From Gymnogyps californianus (taxonomy: Eukaryota; Chordata; Aves; Accipitriformes; Cathartidae), in assembly GCF_018139145.2 (NCBI RefSeq), contig NW_026114235.1:434001-498000 (forward strand): 64,000 bases of DNA. Reading direction: 5' to 3'. The position numbers were made by a program, and so were the translations under genes. Below the pieces are notes generated by a model that was not told where the DNA came from, did no database searches, and was given only the letters and a program-made list of their open reading frames with translations. How positions within the stretch are numbered: position 1 is the first letter of the stretch; each line of letters opens with the position of its first letter. Shown piece after piece: positions 37,798-49,800 of this stretch.

Positions 37798-38399
37798 TGT
37801 CGTGGTTTAACCCCAGTCAGCAGCCAAGCACCACACAGCCACTCCCTCACTCCCCGTACCCCCCTGCTCCCAGTGGGATGGGGAGGAGAATCGGGAAAGA
37901 AGGCAGAACTCGTGGGTTGAGATAAGAAGAGTTTAATAACTAAAGTAAAATATAATACTAACAATAATAATAATGAAATATAATAATAATAATAGTAATG
38001 AAAAGGAATATAACAAAAAAAAAAGGGGGGAGGGAAGGAAAAAACCAGTCATGCACAATGCAATTGCTCACCACCCACTGACTGATGCCAGAGCAGCGAT
38101 CTGCCCCTCCCGGCCAACTCCCCCCTGTTTATATACTGGGCATGACATTCCACGGTATGGAATATCCCTTTGGCTAGTTCAGGTCAGCTGTCCTGGCCGT
38201 GCTCCCTCCCAGCTTCTTGCACACCTGCTTGCTGGCAGAGCATGGGAAACTGAAAAGTCCTTGACTTAGGATAAGCGCTACTTAGCAACAACTAAAACAT
38301 CAGAGTGTTATCAACATTATTCTCACACTAAATCCAAAACACAGCACTGTACCAGCTACTAAGAAGAGAGTTAACTCTGTCCCAGCCGAAATCAGGACA
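37798..38399 (-). mobile_element. Lone family A LTR, reverse; left partner of an inversion
   Basis: 602 bp, reading TGTCCTGATTTCGGCTGGGA to GGTTAAACCACGACA on the minus strand. Its flanks are gggcc (37793-37797) and gatga (38400-38404), which do not match each other. Their reverse complements, ggccc and tcatc, are exactly the left and right flanks of P2. It therefore took part in an LTR-to-LTR inversion (see the spacer at 38400-38667). Confidence 0.9.
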
Positions 38400-38667
38400 G
38401 ATGAGAAAACACTTTGTTTTCTATGACACATTCTATGTCTTCTTTTTGCATGTTATACAATAGAATAATACATATGGAATATAATGATAATCAATATACA
38501 TTTGCCCTTGATTATAAAAATGTATGTTTTCCTTACATTGTAAACACATCACACCTGGTCATCACTGGGAATGGAAATGCTGTTGGATTTGAGGATAGTC
38601 AGCTTCTTGAAACTTAAAGAAATTTGAACTTTATAACACAGTTCTACCCGATCAATTTATTTGGCCC
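38400..38667. other. 268-bp unique segment, inferred to be inverted
   Basis: It begins with gatga and ends with ggccc. Flipping it would place gggcc beside the lone LTR (left flank gggcc) and tcatc beside P2 (right flank tcatc), restoring two exact 5-bp target duplications. There is no gene in it. Confidence 0.85.
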
Positions 38668-40404
38668 TGTCCTGGTTTCGGCTGGGACAGAGTTAACTCT
38701 CTTCTTCGCTAGCTGGTACAGTGCTGTGTTTTGGATTTAGTGTGAGAATAATGCTGATAACACTCTGATGTTTTAGTTGTTGCTAAGTAGCGCTTATCTT
38801 AAGCCAAGGATTTTTCAGTTTCCCATGCTCTGCCAGCAAGCAGGTGTGCAAGAAGCTGGGAGGGAGCATAGCCAGGTGTGGTGGGTTGACCCTGGCTGGA
38901 TGCCAGGTGCCCACCAAAGCTGCTCTATCACTCCCCCTCCTCAACTGGACAGGGGGAGAAAATAAAATGAAAGGTTCATGGGTCGAGATAAGGACAGGGA
39001 GATCACTCACCAATTACCGTCACGGGCAAAACAGACTCGACTTGGGAAAAAATTAGTTTAATTTATTACTAGTCAAATCAGAGCAGGATAATGAGAAATA
39101 AAACCAAATCTTAAAACACCTTCCCCCCACCTCTCCCTTCTTCCCAGGCTTAACTTTACTCCAGATTTTCTCTACCTCCTCTCCCCTGAGCGGCGCAGGG
39201 GGACAGGGAATGGGGGTTTGGGTCAGTTCATCACATGTTGTTTCTGCCGCTCCTTCCTCCTCAGGGGGAGGAGGACTCACACTCTTCCCCTGCTCCAGCG
39301 TGGGGTCCCTCCCACGGGAGACAGTCCTTCACGAACTTCTCCAACATGAGTCCTTCCCACAGGCTACAGTTCTTCATGAACTGCTCCAGCATGGGTCCCA
39401 GCCACGGGGTGCAGTCCTTCAGGAACAGACTGCTCCAGAGTGGGTCCCCCACGGGGTCACAAGTCCTGCCAGCAAACCTGCTTCAGCATGGGCTCCTCTC
39501 TCCACGGGGCCATGGGTCCTGCCAGGAGCCTGCTCCAGCACGGGCTTCCCACGGGGTCACAGCCTCCTTCGGGCATCCACCTGCTCTGGCGTGGGGCCCT
39601 CCATGGGCTGCAGGTGGATATCTGCTCCCCCGTGGACCTCCATGGGCTGCAGGGGGACAGCCTGCCTCACCATGGTCTTCACCACAGGCTGCAGAGGAAT
39701 CTCTGCTCTGGCGCCTGGAGCACCTCCTCCCCCTCCTTCTTCACTGACCTTGGGGTCTGCAGAGTTGTTTCTCTCACATCTTCTCACTCCTCTCTCTCTG
39801 GCTGCAACTGCTACTCCCCTGTAACTTCTTTTCCCTTTCTTAAATATGTTATCCCAGAGGCACTACCACTGTTGCTGATTGGCTCGGCCTTGGCAAGCAG
39901 CGGGTCCATCTTGGAACCCGCTAGCATTAACTTTATCGGACATAGGGGAAGCTTCTAGCAGCTTCTCACAGAAGCCACCCCTGTAGCCCCCCCGCTACAA
40001 AAACCTTGCCACGCAAACCCAATACACCAGGGCAGCTGTCCCAAACTAGCCAAAGGGGTATTCCATACCATGGAACGTCATGCCCAGTATATAAACAGGG
40101 GGGAGTTGGCCGGGAGGGGTGGATTGTGGCTCTGGCATCGGTCAGCAGGTGGTGAGCAATTGCATTGTGCATCACTGGGTTTTCCTCCCTTTTTTTTTCC
40201 CTCTACTTTTTTTTTTTATATTCCTTTTCATTACTATTATTGTTAGTATTATATTTTACTTTAGTTATTAAACTGTTCTTATCTCAACCCATGAGTTCTG
40301 CCTTCTTTCCCAATTCTCCTCCACATCCCACCGGGAGCGGGGGGGCAGGGAGTGAGGGAGCAGCTGCGTGGTGCTTGGCTGCTGACTGGGGTTAAACCAC
40401 AACA
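38668..40404 (+). repeat. 5' LTR of P2, split by a nested LTR
   Basis: The LTR sequence occupies 38668-38876 and 40032-40404 and matches the 3' LTR at 46262-46868 with few differences. TATATAAA is at 40088-40095 and ATTAAA at about 40266-40271. A family B LTR and its duplicated ccagg lie between, separating the upstream part of U3 from the TATA box. Confidence 0.92.
38877..40026 (-). mobile_element. Family B LTR (B3) nested in the P2 5' LTR
   Basis: 1,150 bp reading TGTATTGGGTTTGCGTGGCA to CAACCCACCACA on the minus strand, with an exact 5-bp duplication ccagg at 38872-38876 and 40027-40031. It must be younger than P2. Like B1 it has the repeat-rich GC middle, and long frames are open on the strand opposite to the LTR's own sense (for example 204 codons at 39210-39824) with no known motif. 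Confidence 0.95.
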
Positions 40405-40412
40405 GTCCTTTT

Positions 40413-40430
40413 TGGCACCCAACGTGGGGC
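40413..40430 (+). promoter_or_regulatory. Primer binding site of P2, tRNA-Lys type
   Basis: TGGCACCCAACGTGGGGC, eight bases after the LTR. There is one mismatch to the P1 site and to the tRNA-Lys1,2 complement (A for G at position 5). P3 carries the identical variant. Confidence 0.85.
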
Positions 40431-40525
40431 ACAAAGGGTTGAGATAACAACAGATCTGACCAGTGTGTGTTAAAACAAATTTGCGATAAGCATTCATTGT
40501 ATTAGTTTAGTAGTTGCTGGTCACA

Positions 40526-42574
40526 ATGTTGGTTTATTGGCTCTTAGAGTTGTGGCGTTCGTTCTTAGAGTTGTGTTATGTATCACTGTACTTGCCATAT
40601 ATAGTCTCTGTGCTGCTGCTTATCACCCATAAGGTGAGGTGGATTAAGGTTTTCGCTTTGCTTTACTATGTAACACTGGTTTATGGTACGATAAAATTAT
40701 CGGTCGTGGGACTAATCCGGTATTTGTACTCAGCATTGCCATTATCTCCGTATTTCGGGAGCTATCTAGCGGAAACTGTTAATAATTACACCCTTTACCT
40801 TTTCTCCTCGGAGAGCCAATCTATGGGGGAGACACCTTCCTTCACCTTCCCCTCCTCCTCCAGGCTAATTACAGTAGTGTTTGAGAATTTTGAAAATTTT
40901 GAATATCCTTGGAGTGTTGAAACTAACATGGTCCTATTGCTAGGAACTCACATGTTCCTGAATGTGGTTCAGGTCTTGTTCAGGGTTAAACAACTATTTA
41001 AGAGGATCGCCCAGAGATCTGCCCCAAGGCTGGAGAGTTATGAGTGGCAGGGTGTGTGGGGTAGCATGGGCAAATGCCTAGGACGGTGGGCACCTCCAGT
41101 GTTTTGGAACTTCACCCTTGAACAAGTGCAGAATCCTGAAAAACTAGTAGAACATTTGGAAAAAGTATGCTGTCTCCCCGACAATTCCAGGGAGACACAA
41201 ATCACTGCAATGTGCTGGGGCCTGGCCCATGCCTACCGAGCCCTGTTCAACACTATTCAGTACCCTCAAGGGGAAGAGAAGGTCTCTGGATCTGACAACA
41301 AAATGACAGGCACTGCAGCCCCTCCGGCCCCAGCAACAGATGCTGCAGCCACTCTGACCCCAGCAACAGGCACTGCAGCCACTCCGACCCCAGTGACAGG
41401 CACTACGGTTACTCCAACCCCCATGACAGGCACTGCAGCTGAACCAGAGAACCAACCCATGCCGGTATCAGTTGACCCTGTACAGAAGAAGAAATACTCA
41501 AAAAAGACAGCTCGCTTAGCAAAGGATGAAGGTGAACCAGGGTCATCACGAGAACAGGAGGAAGAGGCAGAACCAGAGGTAATCACCCGATCCCTATCCC
41601 CGAGTGAGCTGCGAGATATGCGAAAAGACTTCAGCCGTCGTCCAGGTGAGCACATTATCACCTGGTTGCTCCAATGCTGGGACAATGGGGCTAGTAGCCT
41701 GGAATTAGAGGGTAAGGAGGCCAAGCAGTTGGGATCCCTTTCTAGGGAAGGGGGTATTGACAAGGCGATTGGAAAAAAACCACAAGCCCTCAGCCTCTGG
41801 AGGTGATTTCTCTCAGGTGTGAGGGAAAGGTACCCCTTCAAGGAAGATGTTGGATGTCACCCAGGCAAGTGGACCACCATGGAGAGAGGTATCCAGTACC
41901 TGAGGGAATTAGCCGTGCAGGAGATGGTTTATTATGACCCGGACGATGTGCAGTAACCCACAGATCCAGATGAAGTCCCATGCGCACAACCCATGTGGCA
42001 GAAGATTGTATGAAGTGCACCATCATCGTATGCCAATGCATTGGCAGTAATGGACTGGAAAGATGAAGAGGGACCAACAGTAGATGAATTGGCTCGCTGA
42101 CTTCGGCAATACGAAGAAAGTCTCACTTCCTCCCTCATCGCGACTGTGGAGAAACTGCCAGACATAATAGCCGAGAAACTGTCCCAAGAGTTCCAGCGAT
42201 TTGAGGATAAGTTCTGCCTCCCACCTGCACGGACCAATATCTCAGCTATTAGGAATAAGCGTCCCTCTCCTCAAGAGAGAGGAGATAGAAGGTACACCTC
42301 ACGGGGTATCCTGTGGTCTTACCTGCGTGAGCACGGAGAGGATATGATGAAGTGGGATGGAAAACCTACCTCGGTCCTAGATGCACGGGTACGTGAATTA
42401 CAAGGAAAAACAAACACAAATGAGGGTTCTTCCAGGAAAATTGCTGCTTCAGCCTCCAGTGAGCAGTGTGAGTGGCGTGGCCGACAGAGTGGAAGGGCTG
42501 ATCTTACTCCTGATCCTATGAGAAGGAATTCTAATCCATTTTTACAAAAAGCGAGTGGAGAATCCTATGACTAG
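40526..42574 (+). pseudogene. gag: P2 gag, full-length outline with in-frame stops
   Basis: From the conserved ATG (the frame is open from 40514) it runs in one frame to amber TAG 42572-42574. Order: hydrophobic N-terminal part (residues about 1-80, with several candidate membrane helices), the NNYTLYLF segment, a further hydrophobic stretch (MVLLLGTHMFLNVVQVLF), a Trp-rich segment, four Thr/Pro/Ala decapeptide units (about 41309-41428) and EPENQP, a basic run, then the capsid-like region and a Ser/Arg-rich end. It is stopped at TGA 41804, TAA 41954, TGA 42011 and TGA 42098; the last is shared with P3. The first 426 codons are open. No myristoylation motif (Met-Gly) is at the start and no zinc knuckle is seen. 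Confidence 0.85.
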
Positions 42575-42580
42575 GACTAG

Positions 42581-43801
42581 AGGGGCCCTGCCTCCAGCCA
42601 GGCGGAGGAGAGGGACAACCAGGTTTATTGGACTGTGTGGATTCGATGGCCTGGCACATCAGACCCACAGGAGTATAAAGCTCTAGTAGACACCGGTGCA
42701 CAGTGTACCCTAATGCCATCAAGCTATAAAGGGGCAGAACCTATTTGTATTTCTGGGGTGACAGGGGGATCCCAACAGCTAACTGTATTGGAGGCTGAAA
42801 TAAGCCTAACTGGGAATGAGTGGCAGAAACACCCCATTGTGACTGGCCCAGAGGCCCCGTGCATCCTTGGCATAGATTATCTTAGGAGAGGGTATTTCAA
42901 GGACCCAAAGGGGTATCGGTGGGCCTTTGGTATAGCTGCCTTGGAGACGGAGGGAATTGAACAGCTGTCCACCTTGCCTGGTCTCTCTGAGGACCCTTCA
43001 GTTGTGGGGTTGCTGAGGGTCGAAGAACAACAGGTGCCGATCGCTACCACAAGGGTGCACCGGCGGCAATATCGCACCAACCGAGACTCCCTGATTCCCA
43101 TCCATAACCTGATTCATCGACTGGAGAGCCAAGGAGTGATCAGCAGGACTCGCTCACCCTTTAACAGCCCCATATGGCCAGTGCGAAAGTCTAATGGAGA
43201 GTGGAGACTAACAGTGGACTATCGTGGCCTGAATAAAGTCACGCCGCCGCTGAGTGCTGCTGTGCCAGACATGCTAAAACTTCAATATGAACTGGAGTCA
43301 AAGGCAGCCAAGCGGTATGCCACAAGTGATATCGCTAATGCGTTTTTCTCAATCCCTTTGGCAGCAGAGTGCCGGCCACAGTTTGCTTTCACTTGGAGGG
43401 GCGTCCAGTACACCTGGAATCGACTGCCCCAGGGGTGGAAACACAGCCCCACCATTTGCCATGGACTAATCCAGAATGCACTGGAACAGGGTGAATTTCC
43501 AGAACACCTGCAATATATTGATGACATCATCGTATGGGGCAACACAGCAGAAGAAGTTTTTGAGAAAGGGAAGAAAATAATCCAAATCCTTCTGAAGGGT
43601 GGTTTTGCTATGAAACAAAGTAAGGTGAAGGGACCTGCACAGGAGATCCAGTTTTTAGGAATAAAATGGCAAGATGGACATCGTCACATCCCAATAGATG
43701 TGATCAACAAAATAGCAGCTATGTCTCCACTGACTAGTAAACAGGAAACACAAGCTTTCTTAGGTGTTGTAGGTTTTTGGAGAATGCATATTCCAAATTA
43801 G
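42581..43801 (+). pseudogene. pol: P2 protease and reverse transcriptase, single open frame
   Basis: The best preserved protease-RT of the three copies. After two amber codons (42572 and 42578) in the gag frame, the frame is open for more than 400 codons. Protease: ALVDTGAQCT and CILGIDYL. RT: LTVDYRGLN, ATSDIANAFF, LPQGWKHSPT, YIDDIIVWG, FLGIKWQDGH. All expected catalytic residues are present. It ends at amber TAG 43799-43801 after FWRMHIPN, exactly as in P1 and P3. Because gag and protease are in the same frame, expression by stop-codon readthrough is the likely design (inference). Confidence 0.92.
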
Positions 43802-45271
43802 AGTCTGATTGTAAGCCCTCTCTATCAAGTGACCCGGAAGAAGAATGATTTTAGATGGGGCCCTGAGCAACAACAAGGCTTTGAACAGATTAAACGGGAG
43901 ATAGTTCATGCAGTAGCCCTTGGGCCAGTCCGGACAGGACCAGATGTTAAAAATGTGCTCTACACTGCAGCCGGGGAGAATGGCCCTACCTGGAGTCTCT
44001 GGCAGAAAGCACCACCAGGGGAGACCTGAGGTCGACCTCTAGGGTTTTGGAGTCGGGGATATCGGGGATCTGAGGCCTGCTATACTCCAACTGAAAAGGA
44101 GATATTGGCAGCATATGAAGGAGTTCAAGCTGCTTCAGAAGTGGTTGGTACTGAAACACAGCTCCTCTTAGCACCCCGACTGCCGGTGCTGGGCTGGATG
44201 TTCAAAGGGAAGGTCCCTTCTACACATCATGCAACTGATGCTACATGGAGTAAGTGGGTTGCACTGATCACACAATGAAGTCGAATAGGAAACCCCAGTC
44301 GCCCAGGAATTCTGGAAGTGATCACAGACTGGCCAGAAGGCAAAGATTTTGGAATATCGCCAGAGGAGGAGGTAATGCGTGCTGAAGAGGCCCCAATGTA
44401 TAATAAACTGCCAGAACATGAGAGGCAATATGCCCTGTTCACTGATGGGTCCTGTCGCATTGTGGGAAAGCATCGGAGGTGGAAGGCGGCTGTATGGAGT
44501 CCTGTACGACAAGTTGCAGAAACTGCAGAAGGAGAGGGTGAATCGAGTCAGTTTGCAGAGGTGAAAGCCATCCAGCTGGCTTTAGACATTGCTGAACGAG
44601 AAAAATGGCCAGTGCTCTATCTCTATACTGACTCATGGATGGTGGCAAATGTTCTGTGGGGGTGGTTGCAGCAATGGAAGCGGAGTAACTGGCAACACAG
44701 AGGTAAACCCGTCTGGGCTGCTGCATTGTGGCAAGATATTGCTGCCCGGCTAGAGAACCTGGTTGTGAAAGTACATCATGTAGATGCTCATGTACCCAAG
44801 AGTCAGGCCACTGAGGAACATCAAAACAACCAACAGGTAGACAAGGCTGCTAGGATTGAAGTGGCTCAGGTAGATCTGGATTGGCAGCATAAGGGTGAAT
44901 TATTTATGGCTCGGTGGGCCCATGACACCTCAGGCCATCAGGGAAGAGATCCAACATATAGATGGGGTCGTGATCGAGGGGTTGACCTGACCATGGACAC
45001 TATCGCACAGGTTATCCATGAATGTGAAGCATGCACTGCAATGAAGCAAGCCAAGCAGTTAAAGCCTCTTTGGTATGGAGGACGATGGCTGAAATACAAA
45101 TATGGAGAGGCCTGGCAGATTGACTATATCACACTCCCACAAACCCACCAAGGTAAGTGCTATGTGCTTACAATGGTGGAAGCAACCACCGGCTGGCTGG
45201 AAACATATCCCGTGCCCCATGCCACTGCCCAGAACACTCTCCTGGGCCTTGAGAAGCAAGTCTTATGGTGA
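43802..45271 (+). pseudogene. pol: P2 RNase H and N-terminal/core integrase with in-frame stops
   Basis: The frame continues from RT with TGA 44027-44029 (shared with P1; P3 reads CGA), TGA 44276-44278 (shared by all three) and TGA 45269-45271 (CGA in the others). RNase H (YALFTDGSC, FAEVKAI, YLYTDSW) and the integrase zinc site and first catalytic Asp (WQIDYITLP) lie in the 317-codon open stretch 44318-45271. Just after the last stop a one-base deletion shifts the frame. Confidence 0.9.
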
Positions 45272-45732
45272 CATGAACCCCAGAAAGAATTGAGTCAGAC
45301 AAAGGGACTCATTTCCGGAACAACCTTATAGACACCTGGGCCAAAGAGCATGGCATTGAGTGGGTGTATCACATCCCCTATCATGCACCAGCCTCCGGGA
45401 AAATCGAGCGATACAATGGATTGTTAAAGACTACATTGAAAGCAATGGGTGGTGGGACCTTCAAACATTGGGATACACATTTAGCAAAGGCCACCTGGTT
45501 AGTCAACACTAGAGGATCTGCCAATCGAGCTGGCCCTGCCCAATCAGAACTTTTACATACTGTAGAAGGGGATAAATTTCCTGTAGTGCACATAAAAAAT
45601 ATGCTAGGGAAAACAGTCTGGGTTACTCCTGCCTCAGGCAAAGGCAAACCCATTCGTGGGATTGCTTTTGCTCAAGGACCTGGGTGCACTTGGTGGGTGA
45701 TGCGGAAGGATGTGTGCCTCAAGGGGATTTGA
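45272..45732 (+). pseudogene. pol: P2 integrase, C-terminal part after a frameshift
   Basis: It begins just after the frameshift, so the second catalytic Asp (ESDKG) is read in the new frame, followed by the Glu in KIERYNG and the C-terminal domain (KTVWVTPASGKGKP, GPGCTWWVM). A small deletion near 45712 removes part of the last residues and ends the frame early at 45732. The product would be non-functional. Confidence 0.88.
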
Positions 45733-45907
45733 TTTTAGGTGAGAACAGCCAATAGATCAAATTGTATGATATTAATTGCTATATAATCTTGCCACTGTAT
45801 GTCATCATTATTATAATTGTTATATGCTATATCAACAGTATTACAGTAAGAATGACTTAGATTAATGAAGAATGAACTTTGACAAAACTGAGTGAAGGGC
45901 AGTAGTG

Positions 45908-46096
45908 ATGGAACCAGGACTGACTTCAGCATGCAACAATCCGACACTACACACCATCCTCCTGCTGCACCCTATGTCACCCGCCTGCCGCACCACACCA
46001 AAGCCCAATTCTGTTCTGCCGACTGAGCGGACTTTGCATCATCCCTCCTGCCCAGACAGACTGTTACGACAGATGGAGCCCAAAGTCATGGACTGA
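45908..46096 (+). CDS. Small ORF between integrase and 3' LTR (P2 copy)
   Basis: 62 residues, starting MEPGLTSACNNPT and ending RQMEPKVMD, open throughout. P3 has the same frame open with only a handful of replacements, and P1 has it with one stop. It is Pro/Thr-rich and Cys-containing with no signal peptide or membrane segment, so it is not an env remnant that I recognise. Whether it is translated is unknown. Confidence 0.35.
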   Translation: MEPGLTSACNNPTLHTILLLHPMSPACRTTPKPNSVLPTERTLHHPSCPDRLLRQMEPKVMD

Positions 46097-46261
46097 ATGA
46101 ACTCAACAGACATTTGATAGAGATGGCCCATAGACTGCAGGAATGATATCTGTGTGTATATGTATCAAAAGACAGGAAAAGTGGTGGTGATTAATTGGAA
46201 ATGTATCAGAAAGTGTGGGATCTGGGCATAACGTAAATGGTATAGAATAAGGGGTGGATAT

Positions 46262-46868
46262 TGTCCTGGTTTCGGCTGGGACAGAGTTAACTCTCTTCTT
46301 AGTAGCTGGTACAGTGCTGTGTTTTGGATTTAGTGTGAGAATGATGTTGATAACACTCTGATGTTTTAGTTGTTGCTAAGTAGCGCTTATCTTAAGCCAA
46401 GGACTTTTCAGTTTCCCATGCTCTGCCAGCAAGCAGGTGTGCAAGAAGCTGGGAGGGAGCATAGCCAGGGCAGCTGACCTGAACTAGCCAAAGGGATATT
46501 CCATACCATGGAACATCATGCCCAGTGTATAAACAGGGGGGAGTTGGCTGGGAGGGGCGGATCGCTGCTGGGGCATCGTTCAGCGGGTGGTGAGCAATTG
46601 CATTGTGCATCACTGGGTTTTTTTTCCCTTTTTTTTCCCCTCTTCTTTTTTTTTGTTATATTCCTTTTCATTATTATTAATATTATTATATTTCATTATT
46701 ATTGTTAATTTTATATTTTACTTTATTTATTAAACTGTTCTTATCTCAACGCACGAGTTCTGCCTTCTTTCCCGATTCTCCTCCCCATCCCACTGGGAGC
46801 AGGGGGGGATGGGGAGTGAGGGAGCGGCTGTGTGGTGCTTGGCTGCTGACTGGGGTTAAACCATGACA
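46262..46868 (+). repeat. 3' LTR of P2
   Basis: 607 bp, TGTCCTGGTTTCGGCTGGGA to AAACCATGACA, with a TATA-like GTATAAA at 46527-46533 and ATTAAA near 46730-46735. The right flank tcatc (46869-46873) pairs with the inverted segment at 38400, not with the left flank of P2. Confidence 0.93.
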
Positions 46869-49800
46869 TCATCAAAACCTTGCCTGCTTACCAAATTTGA
46901 GCAATTTAAATATTCTGGAAATGCAACATTATTTTCACTGAGCAAAAATTAAGTGTTTTAGGAGCATGTGGTAAACTTTGTAAGTGTCTTAGGCACTCGG
47001 TTTCTTAAGCTTCAGTAAAAGCAAAAAGAACTTTCTAGAATGATTAGTAGAAGTCAATTTTTAAGGTATCTGTGTTCCTAAGGGTGTGAATCAGTACCTA
47101 GTGCAATTTTCAATATCATTGTTATATCCTATTACAACAGTTATGTCTAAATAGTTCCAAAAAGTCCTACCTTTAATGAATTATTTATAGAATCAGGCAT
47201 TAAGTATCTGAATCACTTAGACCATTTTGGAAAATGTTTCCCTTTATTTGGCACAATAATAAAACATATCTAAGGTTTTTGTGAGTCTTTTAGTTTCTAA
47301 GTATATTTATTAAAACTCCGCTTGTGAAATATATATAGATTTAGGACCATAATAAATATACTTTCAGAGATATCTTAAAACTTTGGGTTTTAAAAATTCA
47401 TTGTGTCTCACCATATATTCTTAAATGGCTTTCTGAAACAATAAACTGCGTTTGTTCTTAAGCTCATCTTGTGCTCTCCTTAAAACATTACACTGGAACA
47501 CTGGCCCTAAATATTCTTTATGTGCTTTTAATCTAATCAGGAATTAAGAGAGCACATCTCTTGCTACCTGAATGAGAAGCAGCAGTAGATATTCTAATTA
47601 CTCAAAGAATAATCTTCTGCATATAATGGCTTTTTACTAGAACAAGCCAAGCTGGACCTCCCATTCTAACACACAATATTAAAAAAATGATCATTTTGGT
47701 CAGCATTGCTGAGATTAAAATGTCAAAAAATATTGTAGAAATTGTGCATGGAGTCATAATTTATGCTATCATTATAAGTAAACAGGAGCTTTTAGATGAA
47801 AAGTGACATTGGAATGGTTTTACTCAAGTAAAAGAGGATTCCAGTGCAACTTAAGGAACCAGAAATTATTGAGAAAACATGGAATTTAGGGTCTGATTGT
47901 CTTTTGGTAGGAAGGTCACAAGTCAGGAGCTCTTCAGGTAGAATTAAACATAAGATGGAGTCAGTTATATTTTGGAAGATAATCCCAAAAGACAGAGCAA
48001 TAAAACGGCCAAACGATTAAGGAAGAAAGACAATGTATTCAAAACCAAAATAAAGCATGACACTCACTACACTTTCTGTATTGTAACCTACAAGTATATA
48101 CAATAATATAAATGAAAAGTGAATGTAGGAGTCATTTTCTCTTGGAGCCATTAATTATATTGCTATTAGTGTGAACACCCAATGAACAAGAAACTTTCAT
48201 TACAACCTGCTGCTGCCATAGCAGCCTGCTATTGATCCATCACTGCCTTCATAATGCAACTATAATGGTTATTGTAGGATATCTGCTAACACCTAAGATT
48301 ATGTATGGCAGTCATATTTTCAAGGTCTCAAAGAACACATTTGCAGTTATTGCTGGGTTATTGGTCTCAAAGCACAGGAGGAAGGGGAGGAGAGAGAAGA
48401 GCTTAAAATGAGAACTTTAAAATTAAATTTTGAAATGTTGAATGTGTCTATGCGCAAGGGAGAAGAGAAAGTCAAGCAGTATTTTAGAAATGAAACTACC
48501 AGTCCAAAGAAGATAAAAATAACTAAATGAGCTCAAAAAGACTTTTGAATGTGACTGCCTAAAAAAAGCCTAACCATATGCAGTAAGATGGAGCCCCTAA
48601 GATATTCACTGGTTTCAGAAGTAGCACAGATTGCTACTTTTGTATTTAAAAAACTGACAATTTTTATTCAGATGGAGAAATAGAGAAAAAACAAATTCTT
48701 AATGATAATGACACCCAAATATGGCTAGAGGAGCCTAGAAAGAATGACTTGTAGCAGATTTTCAAATAGAGGGAGTAGGTATAGGTCACTGAGGAGTGGA
48801 GAGACAGAAGAGCATTCCACTAATGACCACAGGGCCACAGGACAAGACTGTGTTTATACTACTCAGCAGGATGGAGCTTCAAGTTCTAGCTCTGGAGCAA
48901 ATGAATAAGGACCTGCGAGCCAGCCTTCACCTCGCTATCAGTTAATGGATGTTTTGAGGTCTGTCATTCTTATGGAAAAAACCTGCCTGACTTGGTTAAG
49001 ATGTGTAGCTCCAAGAGAGGAATGAAGTTAGCGGACATCCAGCACTAAAAGCCATCCATTTTCAACCTGGTTAATTTTCAACATTTGCCCTTTTCCTTTG
49101 CACTTCCTTTGCAGGTTGCATTGTTCCCTCTAGTCTGCTGACTTCAGGTGATAATTTTCCACAGGGGTCTAACTATTCCCATCAATGTAGTGAGGTTTCT
49201 GCTTGTCCAAAGAGCACGTGCTTTCTGCATATTGCAATATGCCATGTGCGGTCTGTATGAAGCTTTGAAGACCTCAGTCTCAATGCCTCCTTAATACACT
49301 ATGTTAAGCAGTACATTTCTTTCACAAAACATGCACTGAAAGAGAGAGGACATATTGTTGTTACTGTCAGTAAAAATTAAGCTATTGGTAAACCATTTGT
49401 TTTAAGAGTAACTAAAGCAATTACATATTCATTTGAGCCATGATTTGGGAAGAAACAAAGTCTATAGAGGAATCTATAAGTAGATTGACAATATAATTGT
49501 TTTAAATGCAAATTTATTTTTGATATGACTAATGACATACTTTTAGTTGGGCATATGCTTTGCTGAACTGACTAATTTTAAATTCTCTCAATGTTTCTTC
49601 ATAATAATTCACATTTCATATTACCTATTCAACCAAGTGTCAGCATCCTAACTTAGCAATGTATTGAGTTTGTTTATGCTTTCAACTTTCCTTGTGCAGA
49701 GACTTCAATGGGCATCTAGTTAGATATGATTATTTCAACCAGAAATTTTTGACTGGGTATCTACATATAGCATAAAACATTAATTATCATACATCAACTG

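Larger units (their letters stand above)
38668..46868 (+). mobile_element. Provirus P2: ERVL-like, family A LTRs, with a nested LTR
   Basis: Same plan as P1: 5' LTR split by a family B LTR, Lys-type primer site, gag, amber codons, protease, RT, RNase H, integrase, about 500 nt without env, 3' LTR. The frame is kept from the gag ATG (40526) to 45271 with no frameshift that I can see, but with stops at 41804, 41954, 42011, 42098, the two gag-end ambers, 43799, 44027, 44276 and 45269. Integrase then has a one-base deletion. The sequence is much closer to P3 than to P1. Without the nested element it would be about 7.05 kb. Confidence 0.94.
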
